From the NCBI GenBank assembly GCA_036520135.1, contig DATDKF010000007.1, positions 1 through 35,487 on the forward strand: 35,487 bases of DNA. Reading direction: 5' to 3'. The notes beneath the pieces are model-generated. The model was not told the DNA's origin. It saw only the letters and a program-made list of their open reading frames with translations, and did not search any database. Shown here one piece after another: positions 22,243 to 30,139 of this stretch. How positions within the stretch are numbered: position 1 is the first letter of the stretch; the number at the start of each line of letters is the position of its first letter. A program made the translations under genes and the position numbers. This DNA comes from DASSUW01 sp036520135 (GTDB lineage: Bacteria; Actinomycetota; Thermoleophilia; Solirubrobacterales; Solirubrobacteraceae).

Positions 22243-23213
22243 GGCCGCGGCCGCTCCCGCCCAACGTGCTGCGCCACTTCTACGCCGGCGGCGCGCGGAT
22301 CGCCGCGCTGCGCGGGCTCGAGCTCGACTCGGACCACATGCCCGAGGAGTGGATCGGCGCGGTGAGCACGATGTTCGGGTCCGATCGCGGGCTGAGCCGC
22401 CTCGAAGACGGCACGCTCGTCCGCGACGCCGTCCTGGCCGACCCCGAGGCCTACCTGGGCGCCGACCACGTGGCCCGCTACGGCGCCGACACCGCGCTGC
22501 TGGTCAAGCTGCTCGACGCCGGTCAGCGGCTGCCGACCCACTTCCACCCCGGCCGCCCGTTCGCGCGCGCGGCGCTCGGCTCGCGCTACGGCAAGACCGA
22601 GGCGTGGCTGATCGTCGAGGCTGAGCCCGGCGCCGCGGTGTGGGCCGGCTTCAAGCGCACGGTCGAGCTCGACGAGGTCCGCGAGTGGATGCGCGCGCAG
22701 GACTCGGCCGCGATGCTCGCCGCGATGCACGAGCTGCCGGTCTCCCCCGGCGACGCCGTGTTCGTCCCCGCCGGCACGCCGCACGCGATCGGCGAGGGCC
22801 TGCTGATCGCCGAGCTGCAGGAGCCGACCGACCTGTCGGTGCTGCTCGAGTGGGACGGGTTCGAGCTCAGCCCGGACGACGGCCACCTCGGCCTCGGCTG
22901 GGACCGCGCGCTGCAGGCGCTCGACGTGCGCGCGGTCGACGCCCCCTCCCCCGCTCCGGACCTGCCGGCCGATGCCGACCCGTACTTCCGCGCCGACCGG
23001 CTCAGCGGCGGCGCGCCGCTCGACGCCGGCTTCGCGATCCTCATCGGCCTGGCGGGGAGCGGCACGCTCGCCACCGAGGGCGGCGAGCTGGCGGTGGGCC
23101 GTGGCAGTGCGGTGCTCATCCCCCACGCCGCCGGCGCCGGCGAGCTGCGCGGCGACGTGACCGCGATACTCTGTTGTCCGCCGGCACCAGGCGCGGGAGA
23201 GGGCGCCTGGTGA
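22239..23213 (+). CDS. Class I mannose-6-phosphate isomerase-like protein
   Basis: 324-aa cupin-type protein. Zinc ligands typical of ManA can be placed: the two His in LPTHFHPGRPF, Glu in GKTEAWLIVE and His in VPAGTPHAIGEG. The order and spacing fit phosphomannose isomerases interconverting mannose-6-P and fructose-6-P, but the lineage is divergent and sits beside an FGGY kinase, so another hexose or ketose is possible. GTG at 22239 overlaps the LacI stop and its own stop overlaps the kinase start (both GTGA). The C-terminal cupin half (GAPLDAGFAILIGLAGSGTL) is intact. Confidence 0.82.
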   Translation: MRPRPLPPNVLRHFYAGGARIAALRGLELDSDHMPEEWIGAVSTMFGSDRGLSRLEDGTLVRDAVLADPEAYLGADHVARYGADTALLVKLLDAGQRLPTHFHPGRPFARAALGSRYGKTEAWLIVEAEPGAAVWAGFKRTVELDEVREWMRAQDSAAMLAAMHELPVSPGDAVFVPAGTPHAIGEGLLIAELQEPTDLSVLLEWDGFELSPDDGHLGLGWDRALQALDVRAVDAPSPAPDLPADADPYFRADRLSGGAPLDAGFAILIGLAGSGTLATEGGELAVGRGSAVLIPHAAGAGELRGDVTAILCCPPAPGAGEGAW

Positions 23214-24472
23214 CCGCCGAGCCCCTTTTCCTCGGCCTCGACGCGGGCACCACCGCTGTCAAGGCGGCCGTGTTCGACCACGAGATCCGCGAGGTCGCGC
23301 AGGGCCGCGCGCTCACGCCCTGGCGCACGGTGCCCACCGGCGCCGAGCTCGATCCCGGCGAGCTACTGGCCGCCGCCGTCGCGGCCGCGCGGGAGGCAGT
23401 CGCGGCGGCCGGCGGCCTGCACGTCGCCGGGATCGGCGTCGCCAGCGTGGCCGAGACCGGCGTGCTGCTCGACGCCGCGAACCGGCCGGTCGCGCCCGCG
23501 ATCGCCTGGCACGACGCGCGCGGCGCCGCCGAGGCCGAGCGCCTGGCCGCCGACCTCGGCGGCTTCTCGGCCCGGGTCGGGCTCCCGCCGACCGAGCTGT
23601 GCACGCTCGCCAAGTACCGCTGGATGCGCGACCACCTGCCCGGGAGCGCCGACGGCGTCCGCTGGCTCAACGTGGCCGAGTGGATCGTCCTCGGGCTCGG
23701 CGGCGAGCCCGCCGCGGAGCTCTCACTGGCCTCCCGCACCGGCTTCTACGACCTGCACGCGCAGCGGCCGTGGGACGAGGCGCTCGCGTGGGCGGACGCG
23801 CCGGCCGGCCTGCTGCCGGACGCGGTCCCCGCCGGCACGCCGATGGGCACCGCGACGCTGCCGGAGGCCGAGGGCGCCGTGCTGACCGTCGGTGGCCACG
23901 ACCACCTCGCGGCAGCGGTCGGGCTCGGAGCGGCCGGCGAGGGCGACGTGCTCGACTCCTGCGGCACCGCCGAGGCGTTCGTGCAGACCAGCGCGCCGCT
24001 CGACCCCGAGCACGTCGCGCGCGCCGTCGCCGCCGGCATCACCGTCGGCTGGCACGCCGTCGCCGGCCGCCAGGCGCTGCTCGGCGCGCACTGGTCGGGC
24101 GCCGAGCTGCGCGACGTGCTCGCAGGCTTCGGCGTCGTCCCCGAGGACCGCGCGCCGGTAGAGGAGGCCGCGCTGGCGATCGAGCGCGGCGGGAGCGGCG
24201 ACGAGCGCGCCGCCGCCTATCACGCCGCCCTCGACCGCGTCGGCCACGCCGGCGCCGAGATCCTCGGTCACATGGCCGCCGTCGCCGGCCCGGCGCGCCG
24301 GCTCGTCGTCACCGGCGGCTGGGCGGCCGGTCCCGCAGCGCAGGCCGTCAAGGCGCGCCACCTCGGCGCCTTCGAGCTCTCGCCAGCCCTGTTCAGCGGC
24401 GGCGCACGGGGTGCCGCGATCGCCGCCGCGCGTGCGGCGACTTTTTCAGGAGTCTCCTACGCCGGGTCGTAG
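23210..24472 (+). CDS. FGGY-family carbohydrate kinase
   Basis: 420-aa kinase of the actin-like ATPase fold. FLGLDAGTTAVKAAVFD is the phosphate-1 loop, IAWHDARG and LAKYRWMRDHLP belong to the sugar domain, and GGHDHLAAAVGLGA and TGGWAAGPAAQAVKARHLG are the second phosphate and adenosine loops. Length is shorter than xylulokinase or glycerol kinase (about 500). It phosphorylates a sugar not identifiable from sequence. Last gene of the LacI operon; no sugar transporter lies in the window. The 3' end overlaps the convergent AhpD-like gene by 16 bp. Confidence 0.87.
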   Translation: MTAEPLFLGLDAGTTAVKAAVFDHEIREVAQGRALTPWRTVPTGAELDPGELLAAAVAAAREAVAAAGGLHVAGIGVASVAETGVLLDAANRPVAPAIAWHDARGAAEAERLAADLGGFSARVGLPPTELCTLAKYRWMRDHLPGSADGVRWLNVAEWIVLGLGGEPAAELSLASRTGFYDLHAQRPWDEALAWADAPAGLLPDAVPAGTPMGTATLPEAEGAVLTVGGHDHLAAAVGLGAAGEGDVLDSCGTAEAFVQTSAPLDPEHVARAVAAGITVGWHAVAGRQALLGAHWSGAELRDVLAGFGVVPEDRAPVEEAALAIERGGSGDERAAAYHAALDRVGHAGAEILGHMAAVAGPARRLVVTGGWAAGPAAQAVKARHLGAFELSPALFSGGARGAAIAAARAATFSGVSYAGS

Positions 24473-24927
24473 GTGCCCGGCACCGGGTCGCCGGTGGGGA
24501 TCGCGAGGCGGTTCCAGGCGTTGATGGTCACGATCGACCAGATCAGCGCCGCCAGCTCTGCCGGCTCGAAGTGGCGCTCGGCCTCGGCGTAGACGTCCTC
24601 GGGCACGCCGCCGGCGATCAGCGTCACCGCCTCGGTCAGCGCCAGCGCGGCGCGCTCGCGGGGCGTGTAGTACGGCGCCTCGCGCCACGCCACCAGGCCG
24701 TAGACGCGCTGCTCGCTCTCGCCGCCGCGGCGCGCGTCCTTCGAGTGCATGTCGACGCAGTACGCGCAGCCGTTGATCTGCGACGCGCGCAGCTTGACCA
24801 GCTCGCGCAGGCTGGGCTCGAGGCCGATGTCGGCCACGGCGGCGTCGAGCGCGTTCATCGCCCGCGACGCGTCCGCCTGCAGGCGGTAGACGGCGAGGCG
24901 GGGCGTTCGGGTCTCACTTGCAGTCAT
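24457..24927 (-). CDS. Carboxymuconolactone decarboxylase/AhpD-like protein
   Basis: 156-aa helical protein with the AhpD redox motif CAYCVDMHSKDA (CxxC then His) and LRELVKLRASQINGCAYC before it. Members reduce peroxiredoxins or have alkylhydroperoxidase activity; others act in aromatic degradation. Here the complete CxxC argues for a redox role. ATG at 24927 is chosen because it lies 7 nt after the -10 TAGCGT (24940-24935). It is divergent from a MocR regulator, a frequent arrangement suggesting control by it. Confidence 0.85.
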   Translation of the reverse strand: MTASETRTPRLAVYRLQADASRAMNALDAAVADIGLEPSLRELVKLRASQINGCAYCVDMHSKDARRGGESEQRVYGLVAWREAPYYTPRERAALALTEAVTLIAGGVPEDVYAEAERHFEPAELAALIWSIVTINAWNRLAIPTGDPVPGTYDPA

Positions 24928-24934
24928 GGCACTC

Positions 24935-24966
24935 ACGCTAGCGGCGTATTGGCTCGGCCTTAAGAT
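24935..24966. promoter_or_regulatory. Divergent -10 elements for the AhpD-like and MocR genes
   Basis: Minus-strand TAGCGT (24940-24935) is 7 nt before the ATG at 24927; plus-strand TAAGAT (24961-24966) is 8 nt before the ATG at 24975. Both suggest leaderless transcripts. The 47-bp gap must also hold any MocR operator; no clear repeat was seen. Confidence 0.5.
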
Positions 24967-24974
24967 CCATTCCC

Positions 24975-26372
24975 ATGGCCTCGGACTGGTCCATTGGCGG
25001 CCGCGACCTGCTCGTCGCGATCAGCGAGCGCGACGGGCGCGGCGCGGGCCTCGAGCAGGCGCTGCGCGGCGCCATCCGCGACGGGCGGCTCGCCCCGGGC
25101 ACGCGGCTGCCGTCGACGCGCGCGCTGGCCGCCGACCTCGGCTGGGCGCGCGGCACGGTGGCGGGCGCGTACTCGCAGCTCGCGGCCGAGGGTTGGCTGA
25201 CCGCGCGGGCGGGAGCGGGGACCGTCGTCGCGGCCGGCGCCGAGGCGACCCACGCCGACACGCCGGTGCCGACCGCCGAGCGGGCCGTCCGCTACGACTT
25301 GCGCGCCGGCAGCCCCGACGTCGCGAGCTTCCCCCGGGCTGCGTGGGCCGCCGCGCTGCGGCGGGCGCTGCGCGAGGCGCCGGACGCGGCGCTGCGGCTC
25401 GGCGACCCGCGCGGGCGGATCGAGCTGCGCGCCGCGCTCGCCGCCTACCTCGGACGCGCCCGCGGCGTGCTCGCCGACGCCGAGCGGATCGTCATCTGCA
25501 GCGGCTACGTGCAGGCGCTCGCTCTGCTCGCCGCCGCGCTCGGCCGCGGGACCGTCGCCATGGAGGATCCCTGCCTCGCGCTCCATCGCGACGTCGTCCG
25601 GGCCGCCGGTCTGCGCGTGGCGCCGCTGCCGGTCGACGAGGGCGGCGCCCGCGTCGACACGATCGGCCGGGCCGACGCCGTCGTCGTCACCCCCGCTCAC
25701 CAGGTCGGGCTCGGCTCGACGCTCGCGCCGGAGCGCCGCGCCGCGCTGGCCGAGTGGGCCCACGGCGGTGTCGTGATCGAGGACGACTACGACGGCGAGT
25801 TCCGCTACGACGGCCGGCCGGTCGGCGCGCTGCAGGCGCTGGCGCCCGACCACATCGTCTACGCCGGGACCGCCAGCAAGGCCCTCTCCCCCGTCCTGCG
25901 GCTCGCCTGGCTCGTGCTGCCCGAGCGGCTCCTCGAGCCGGTCGTCGAGGCCAAGCGGCTCGCCGACTCCGCGAGCCCCGCGCTCGATCAGCTCGCGCTC
26001 GCCCGGCTGATCGAATCCGGCGAGCTCGACCGCCATCTGCGCCGGATGCGGGCCCGCTACCGGCGGCGGCGCGACGCGCTCGTCGCGGCGCTCGCCGAGC
26101 GCGCGCCCGGCGTGCGCGTGCTCGGCATCGCCGCCGGCCTGCATGCGGTGCTCGAGTTGCCCGCGGGCGCGCCGTCCGAGGCCGAGCTGCGCGCCGCCGC
26201 CCGCCGGCGCTCGCTCGCGATCACCGGACTCGGGTCGTTCTGGCACGACCCGGCCGGGCGGCCGGCGGCCCTCCAGGCCGGCTACGCCACGCCGGCCGAC
26301 CACGCCTTCGACGGTTCCGTGAGCGAGCTCGCCGCGCTGCTCAGTCCGGGAGGAGCTTCCCGGGGTTCATGA
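24975..26372 (+). CDS. MocR-type regulator (GntR HTH fused to aminotransferase-like domain)
   Basis: 465 aa. Residues 1-85 are a GntR winged helix (LRGAIRDGRLAPGTRLPSTRALAADLGWARGTVAGAYSQLAAEGWL). The rest is a fold-type I aminotransferase-like domain: VICSGYVQALALLAAAL, VIEDDYDGEFRYDGRPVGALQAL, and YAGTASKALSPVLRLAWLV with the PLP-binding Lys. MocR proteins sense PLP or amino compounds; PdxR is the best-known member, but no pdxS/pdxT is present. The divergent AhpD-like gene is the likely target. The stop overlaps the convergent oxidase gene by 32 bp. Confidence 0.92.
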   Translation: MASDWSIGGRDLLVAISERDGRGAGLEQALRGAIRDGRLAPGTRLPSTRALAADLGWARGTVAGAYSQLAAEGWLTARAGAGTVVAAGAEATHADTPVPTAERAVRYDLRAGSPDVASFPRAAWAAALRRALREAPDAALRLGDPRGRIELRAALAAYLGRARGVLADAERIVICSGYVQALALLAAALGRGTVAMEDPCLALHRDVVRAAGLRVAPLPVDEGGARVDTIGRADAVVVTPAHQVGLGSTLAPERRAALAEWAHGGVVIEDDYDGEFRYDGRPVGALQALAPDHIVYAGTASKALSPVLRLAWLVLPERLLEPVVEAKRLADSASPALDQLALARLIESGELDRHLRRMRARYRRRRDALVAALAERAPGVRVLGIAAGLHAVLELPAGAPSEAELRAAARRRSLAITGLGSFWHDPAGRPAALQAGYATPADHAFDGSVSELAALLSPGGASRGS

Positions 26373-27924
26373 CCCCGGCGGGGTCGCAGCGCTCCTTGAC
26401 CGCGCGCAGCAGCTCCACGCCCAGGTCGCCGTCCTCGTCCGCCAGCCAGCGCGCGTGGTCGCGACCGACGGCGTGGTGGTGGGTGATCGTGCCGCCGGCG
26501 GCGACGATCGCGTCGGTCGCCGCGTCCTTGAGCGCGCGCCACTGGCCCGCCGGATCGGCGGCGTCGGCGCGCGCGAAGACCGTGAAGTACAGCGACGCGC
26601 CGGTCGGGTACAGGTGCGAGACGTGGCAGCCCGCGAGCGTGCCGCGCAGCGCCTCGTGGACGGCGTCGTGGAGCGCGGGCAGGTTCGACCACGACGTCGC
26701 CGTCTCGAGCGTCTCGACCATCACGCCGCGGTCGATGAGCCCGTCGCGCAGGTGCGGCCCGGCGAAGCGCGAGGCGACCCACTCGCGCCCGACCCGCTGG
26801 GTCGCGTAGCGGGCGCTCACGCGCCGCAGCGTCCGCGCGGCCTCGCGCCGCCGCCGCGCGACCGACTCCGGCGTCCCCTCCCAGCCGCACACGAGCAGGC
26901 AGCGGCGCCCGACGAACGCGCCGGCCGCCCGCCCCGCACCGGCGAACGCGAGCGTGAAGTTCGTCTCGGCCTCGTCGGAGAACCGCGCGACGTCCGGCGC
27001 CGTGCCCGATTGGACCAGCGCCCGCAGAACGTCGCACCCCGGCTCGAAGCCCGGCACCAGCCAGCCCTCGAAGCGCCGCATCGCCGGCAGCCGGTGCACG
27101 CGCAGCGCGACCTCGGTGATCACGCCGAGGACGCCCTCGGAGCCCGCGAGGAGCTGCCGCAGCGCGGGGCCGGCGGCGCTGGCGGGAGCGTCGAGCGTCG
27201 CGAGCTCGCCGAGCGGCGTCGCGCAGCGCGCCGCGACGAGGTTCGCGTCGATCCGCCCGTGGCCGGTCGAGAGCTGGCCGGCGGAGCGCGTCGCGACGCA
27301 GCCGCCGACCGTCGCCCACTCGTAGCTCTGCGGCACGTGCCCGAGCGTGAGCCCGTGCGCGGCTAGCGCGTGATCGGCCTCGGGCAGCCGCAGGCCCGGC
27401 TCGAGCACCGCGGTCAGCGACCGCTCGTCGACCGCGAGCACGCGGTCCATGCGCGCCAGATCGAGCGAGATCACCGACTCGTATGCGCCGCGGAGCGGCT
27501 CCACGCCGCCGACCACGCTGGTCCCGCCGCCGAACGGCACGACCGCCACGCCCGCCTCGCTGCACGCCTGCAGCACCGCGAGCGCCTCGTCGTGGCCGCC
27601 GGGCGCCACGACCGCGTCCGGCGCGTCCTCGCACGCGCCTGCGCGCTGGGCGAGCAGGTCGAGGTAGGACTTGCCACGGCAGCGCAGCACGCGCGCCTCG
27701 CGGTCCGAGCGCACCGCCTCGGCGCCGACGATCGCCTCCAGCCGCGCCCGCAGGGCGGCGTCGAGCACCGGCTCGCTGAGTCGCACGGCGTCCAGCTCCA
27801 CCGGCGGCGACACCACGCCGCCGTCGATGCCGATCTCACCGCGCAGGTAGTCCTCCGCGTGCTCGCCCAGCGACGGCCCGGCGCCCGGCTCGCCCCAGCC
27901 CCAGAAGACCTGCTCGCGCCTCAC
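26341..27924 (-). CDS. FAD-linked oxidase, alkyldihydroxyacetonephosphate-synthase-like
   Basis: 527-aa flavoprotein of the vanillyl-alcohol oxidase/AGPS family. VRREQVFWGWGEPG and SLGEHAEDYLRGEIGI open it; PDAVVAPGGHDEALAVLQACSEAGVAVVPFGGGTSVVGG is the FAD diphosphate-binding region; ITHHHAVGRDHARWL is the histidine-rich active-site motif of AGPS; CDPAGVMNPGKLLP is the usual C-terminus. In animals AGPS makes ether lipids; bacterial homologues often have unknown substrates. GTG at 27924 overlaps the SRPBCC stop (GTGA). Last gene of the RsiG-FHA-FtsR operon. Confidence 0.88.
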   Translation of the reverse strand: MRREQVFWGWGEPGAGPSLGEHAEDYLRGEIGIDGGVVSPPVELDAVRLSEPVLDAALRARLEAIVGAEAVRSDREARVLRCRGKSYLDLLAQRAGACEDAPDAVVAPGGHDEALAVLQACSEAGVAVVPFGGGTSVVGGVEPLRGAYESVISLDLARMDRVLAVDERSLTAVLEPGLRLPEADHALAAHGLTLGHVPQSYEWATVGGCVATRSAGQLSTGHGRIDANLVAARCATPLGELATLDAPASAAGPALRQLLAGSEGVLGVITEVALRVHRLPAMRRFEGWLVPGFEPGCDVLRALVQSGTAPDVARFSDEAETNFTLAFAGAGRAAGAFVGRRCLLVCGWEGTPESVARRRREAARTLRRVSARYATQRVGREWVASRFAGPHLRDGLIDRGVMVETLETATSWSNLPALHDAVHEALRGTLAGCHVSHLYPTGASLYFTVFARADAADPAGQWRALKDAATDAIVAAGGTITHHHAVGRDHARWLADEDGDLGVELLRAVKERCDPAGVMNPGKLLPD

Positions 27925-28352
27925 GCCAGCACGTCCTCGAGCCCGTCGAGCGCGCCGTCGAGCTCCTTGCCGGCCGCTCGCCGCAGCTGGAGAGCGCCGA
28001 GCCGCGACCGCCCACGGGGCCGCTGGCGCAGCTCGAGCGTCACGCGCGTGCCGCCCTCGACGGGTTCCAGCCGCGCCTCGACCCGCCGCTCGCGCAGCAC
28101 CTTCTCGAACGGCGTGCCGTCGACCTCCTGCGTCCACGCGCGGCGCACCGGGCGCTCCTCGCCCTCGAGCCGCCAGTCGGCCCGCACCGCCCGCCCGCGC
28201 GCCGAGCGCAGCACGGTCGTCCAGCCGTCGCGGCTCACGGCCTTCACGCGCTCGGTGCGCGGCCACCAGCGCGCGAGGCGGCGCGGCTCGGCCACGACGT
28301 CCCAGACCGTCTCAGGCGCCGCGGCCACGGTGCGGGACCGGGTGATGATCAC
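27921..28352 (-). CDS. SRPBCC (START/Bet v 1-fold) family protein
   Basis: 143-aa polyketide-cyclase/dehydrase-like protein: MIITRSRTVAAAPETVWDVVAEPRRLARWWPRTERV is the standard start of the fold, ending with a long basic helix (SRLGALQLRRAAGKELDGALDGLEDVL). These proteins bind hydrophobic ligands; the ligand is unknown. GTG at 28352 overlaps the apt stop, and its stop overlaps the oxidase start, so it may hand a lipid-like substrate to the oxidase (inference). Confidence 0.82.
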   Translation of the reverse strand: MIITRSRTVAAAPETVWDVVAEPRRLARWWPRTERVKAVSRDGWTTVLRSARGRAVRADWRLEGEERPVRRAWTQEVDGTPFEKVLRERRVEARLEPVEGGTRVTLELRQRPRGRSRLGALQLRRAAGKELDGALDGLEDVLA

Positions 28353-28873
28353 TCGCCGTCGTAGGACAGGAGCGCATGCACGTCGTACCCCTTCAGCCGC
28401 TCGCGGCCGCCGAGGAACGTGAGCTCGACCAGGAACGCGCAGCCGGCGATCTGCGCGCCCGTGCCCTCGATCAGCTCGGCCAGGGCGCGGGCCGTGCCGC
28501 CGGTGGCGAGCAGGTCGTCGTGCAGCAGCACGCGCGCGCCGTCGGCCAGCGCGTCGGCGTGCATCTCCAGCGCGTCGACGCCGTACTCGAGGATGTACTC
28601 CGCGGAGATCGTCTCGTGCGGCAGCTTGCCGGGCTTGCGCGCCGGCACGAAGCCCGCGCCGAGCTCGCGGGCGATCGCGGCGCCGAGGATGAACCCGCGC
28701 GCCTCGGCGGCGACGACGTAGTCGACGTCGAGCGGCCGCGCCCAGTCGGCGAGCTGCGTGACCGCCTCCGACAGCGCCTCGGCGTCGAGCAGCAGCGGCG
28801 TGATGTCTTTGAACAGGATCCCGGGCTTCGGGAAGTCGGGGATGTCGCGGATGTGCGCCGCGAGGTCGATCAC
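28349..28873 (-). CDS. apt: Adenine phosphoribosyltransferase
   Basis: 174-aa purine-salvage enzyme converting adenine and PRPP to AMP. IRDIPDFPKPGILFKDITPLL is the classic Apt start, VVAAEARGFILGAAIA the second block, RKPGKLPHETISAEYILEYG the flexible loop, and VLLHDDLLATGGTARA the PRPP-binding motif. GTG at 28873 overlaps the stop of the FtsR-like gene (GTGA), and its stop overlaps the next GTG. In many bacteria apt neighbours relA or secD/F; its place here inside a signalling operon is unusual. Confidence 0.95.
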   Translation of the reverse strand: MIDLAAHIRDIPDFPKPGILFKDITPLLLDAEALSEAVTQLADWARPLDVDYVVAAEARGFILGAAIARELGAGFVPARKPGKLPHETISAEYILEYGVDALEMHADALADGARVLLHDDLLATGGTARALAELIEGTGAQIAGCAFLVELTFLGGRERLKGYDVHALLSYDGE

Positions 28874-29661
28874 TTGGCGATGCGGCGCAGGTCGCGCACG
28901 AGCAGCAGGTGCTTGAGGTGCGAGGCGACGGCCGCGAGGTTCTCCAGCGCCTCGATCGCCTCCTTGCGCCGCTCGGGGTTCCGCGACCGCAGCGATGGGG
29001 CGAGGATCTGCTGCAGCAGTGCCGACTCGCGCTCGGCCGACGTCTTGAACACGCGCAGGTTACGGCCGGCGACGCCGTAGCGGGCGAGCTCGGTCACCGC
29101 GCGCACGATCTCGCGCTCGGTCTCGTCGTAGTAGCGCGTGCCGCCGCGGACCTCGCCCTGGACGATCCCGAAGTCCTCGAGCTCCTTGATCAGGCGCGGC
29201 TCGGCGCCGGTCTCGTCGACGACGTCGTCGAGCGAGTACAGCGCGCCGCGGTCGCGGATCGAGAACGTCAGCCGGCGCAGCGCCGCGCCGGGCCGGCCGG
29301 CGTCGGGCGCCGGGGCCGCCGCGGGTGCCGGGTTCGTGCCGGCGTCGGCGTTCTCCGCGCGCCCGGCCGCGAGCTCCTGCCGGATCACGCGCAGCGGCAG
29401 GAACTCGTCGCGCTGCAGCCGCAGGATCGTCCGCAGCCGCGAGACGTCGGACTGCGCGTAGAGCCGGTAGCCGCCGGGCGTGCGCCGCGGCGTGAGCAGC
29501 TTCTGGTCCTCGAGGTACCGGATCTTGGAGATCGAGATGTCCGGGAACTCCTGCGAAAGCGCCTTGCAGACGGCGCCGATCGTCAGCGACTTGCGCGGCG
29601 CCTCCGGCTCGGCAGGTGGCGGCGGGGGCGTGTCGGTGAGCGGATCGTCGGACACGGCCAC
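28870..29661 (-). CDS. MerR-family regulator resembling FtsR
   Basis: 263 aa with two MerR-like domains. The first, LTIGAVCKALSQEFPDISISKIRYLEDQKLLTPRRTPGGYRLY, is the DNA-binding helix-turn-helix. The second, about 135-250 (YSLDDVVDETGAEPRLIKELEDFGIVQ, IVRAVTELARYGVAGRNLRVFKTSAERESALLQQI), matches the C-terminal half of the actinobacterial FtsR (Rv1828) family. In mycobacteria and corynebacteria ftsR follows the FHA gene garA/odhI, the same order as here; FtsR activates ftsZ in Corynebacterium. GTG at 29661 is 4 nt after the FHA stop. Confidence 0.85.
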   Translation of the reverse strand: MAVSDDPLTDTPPPPPAEPEAPRKSLTIGAVCKALSQEFPDISISKIRYLEDQKLLTPRRTPGGYRLYAQSDVSRLRTILRLQRDEFLPLRVIRQELAAGRAENADAGTNPAPAAAPAPDAGRPGAALRRLTFSIRDRGALYSLDDVVDETGAEPRLIKELEDFGIVQGEVRGGTRYYDETEREIVRAVTELARYGVAGRNLRVFKTSAERESALLQQILAPSLRSRNPERRKEAIEALENLAAVASHLKHLLLVRDLRRIAK

Positions 29662-29665
29662 CCAG

Positions 29666-30139
29666 TTACGTCCGCGCCAGGTAGGTGAGCTTGTACTTGC
29701 CGATCTGCAGCTCGTCGCCGTCCTCGAGCTTGTGCGAGTCGATCCGGCGGCGGTTCACGTAGGTGCCGTTGAGCGAGCCCGAGTCGTCGAGGAACCAGAC
29801 GCCCGACCGCCGCACGAGCACGGCGTGGTCGCGCGAGACGGTCACGTCGTCGAGGAAGATCTCGGTGTCCGGCGAGCGGCCGATCGTCATGCGCTCGCCG
29901 TGCAGCGGGAACGACTGGCCGGTGCGGCCGCCGCCGGAGCGGATGACCAGCGCGCCGCTCTCGGCGGCGACGTCGCCGACGTCGACCGGGCGCAGCTCGC
30001 CGGTCTGCTCGTCGATGACGTATGTCGCCGTGGTGACGTCGTCGCCCGGCTCACGCGTACCGACGAACGCCCCGCACTTCTGGCAGTAGTTCGCGCCCTC
30101 CGTGACGACGAATCCACATTCGGGGCAGTGGCGGGCCAC
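29666..30139 (-). CDS. Zinc-ribbon FHA-domain protein (GarA/OdhI-like)
   Basis: 157 aa. Residues 5-22 form a zinc ribbon (CPEC-x10-CQKC). A middle segment DDVTTATYVIDEQTGEL has adjacent threonines in the place where GarA/OdhI are phosphorylated (ETTS). The FHA domain (about 80-150) carries MTIGRSPDTEIFLDDVTVSRDHAVL, SGSLNGTYVNRRRI and LQIGKYKLTYL, with the phosphothreonine-binding GR, S..H and NG residues. GarA regulates 2-oxoglutarate metabolism when not phosphorylated; whether this version does so is inference. GTG at 30139 overlaps the TAG of the RsiG-like gene by one base. GarA itself lacks the ribbon. Confidence 0.87.
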   Translation of the reverse strand: MARHCPECGFVVTEGANYCQKCGAFVGTREPGDDVTTATYVIDEQTGELRPVDVGDVAAESGALVIRSGGGRTGQSFPLHGERMTIGRSPDTEIFLDDVTVSRDHAVLVRRSGVWFLDDSGSLNGTYVNRRRIDSHKLEDGDELQIGKYKLTYLART

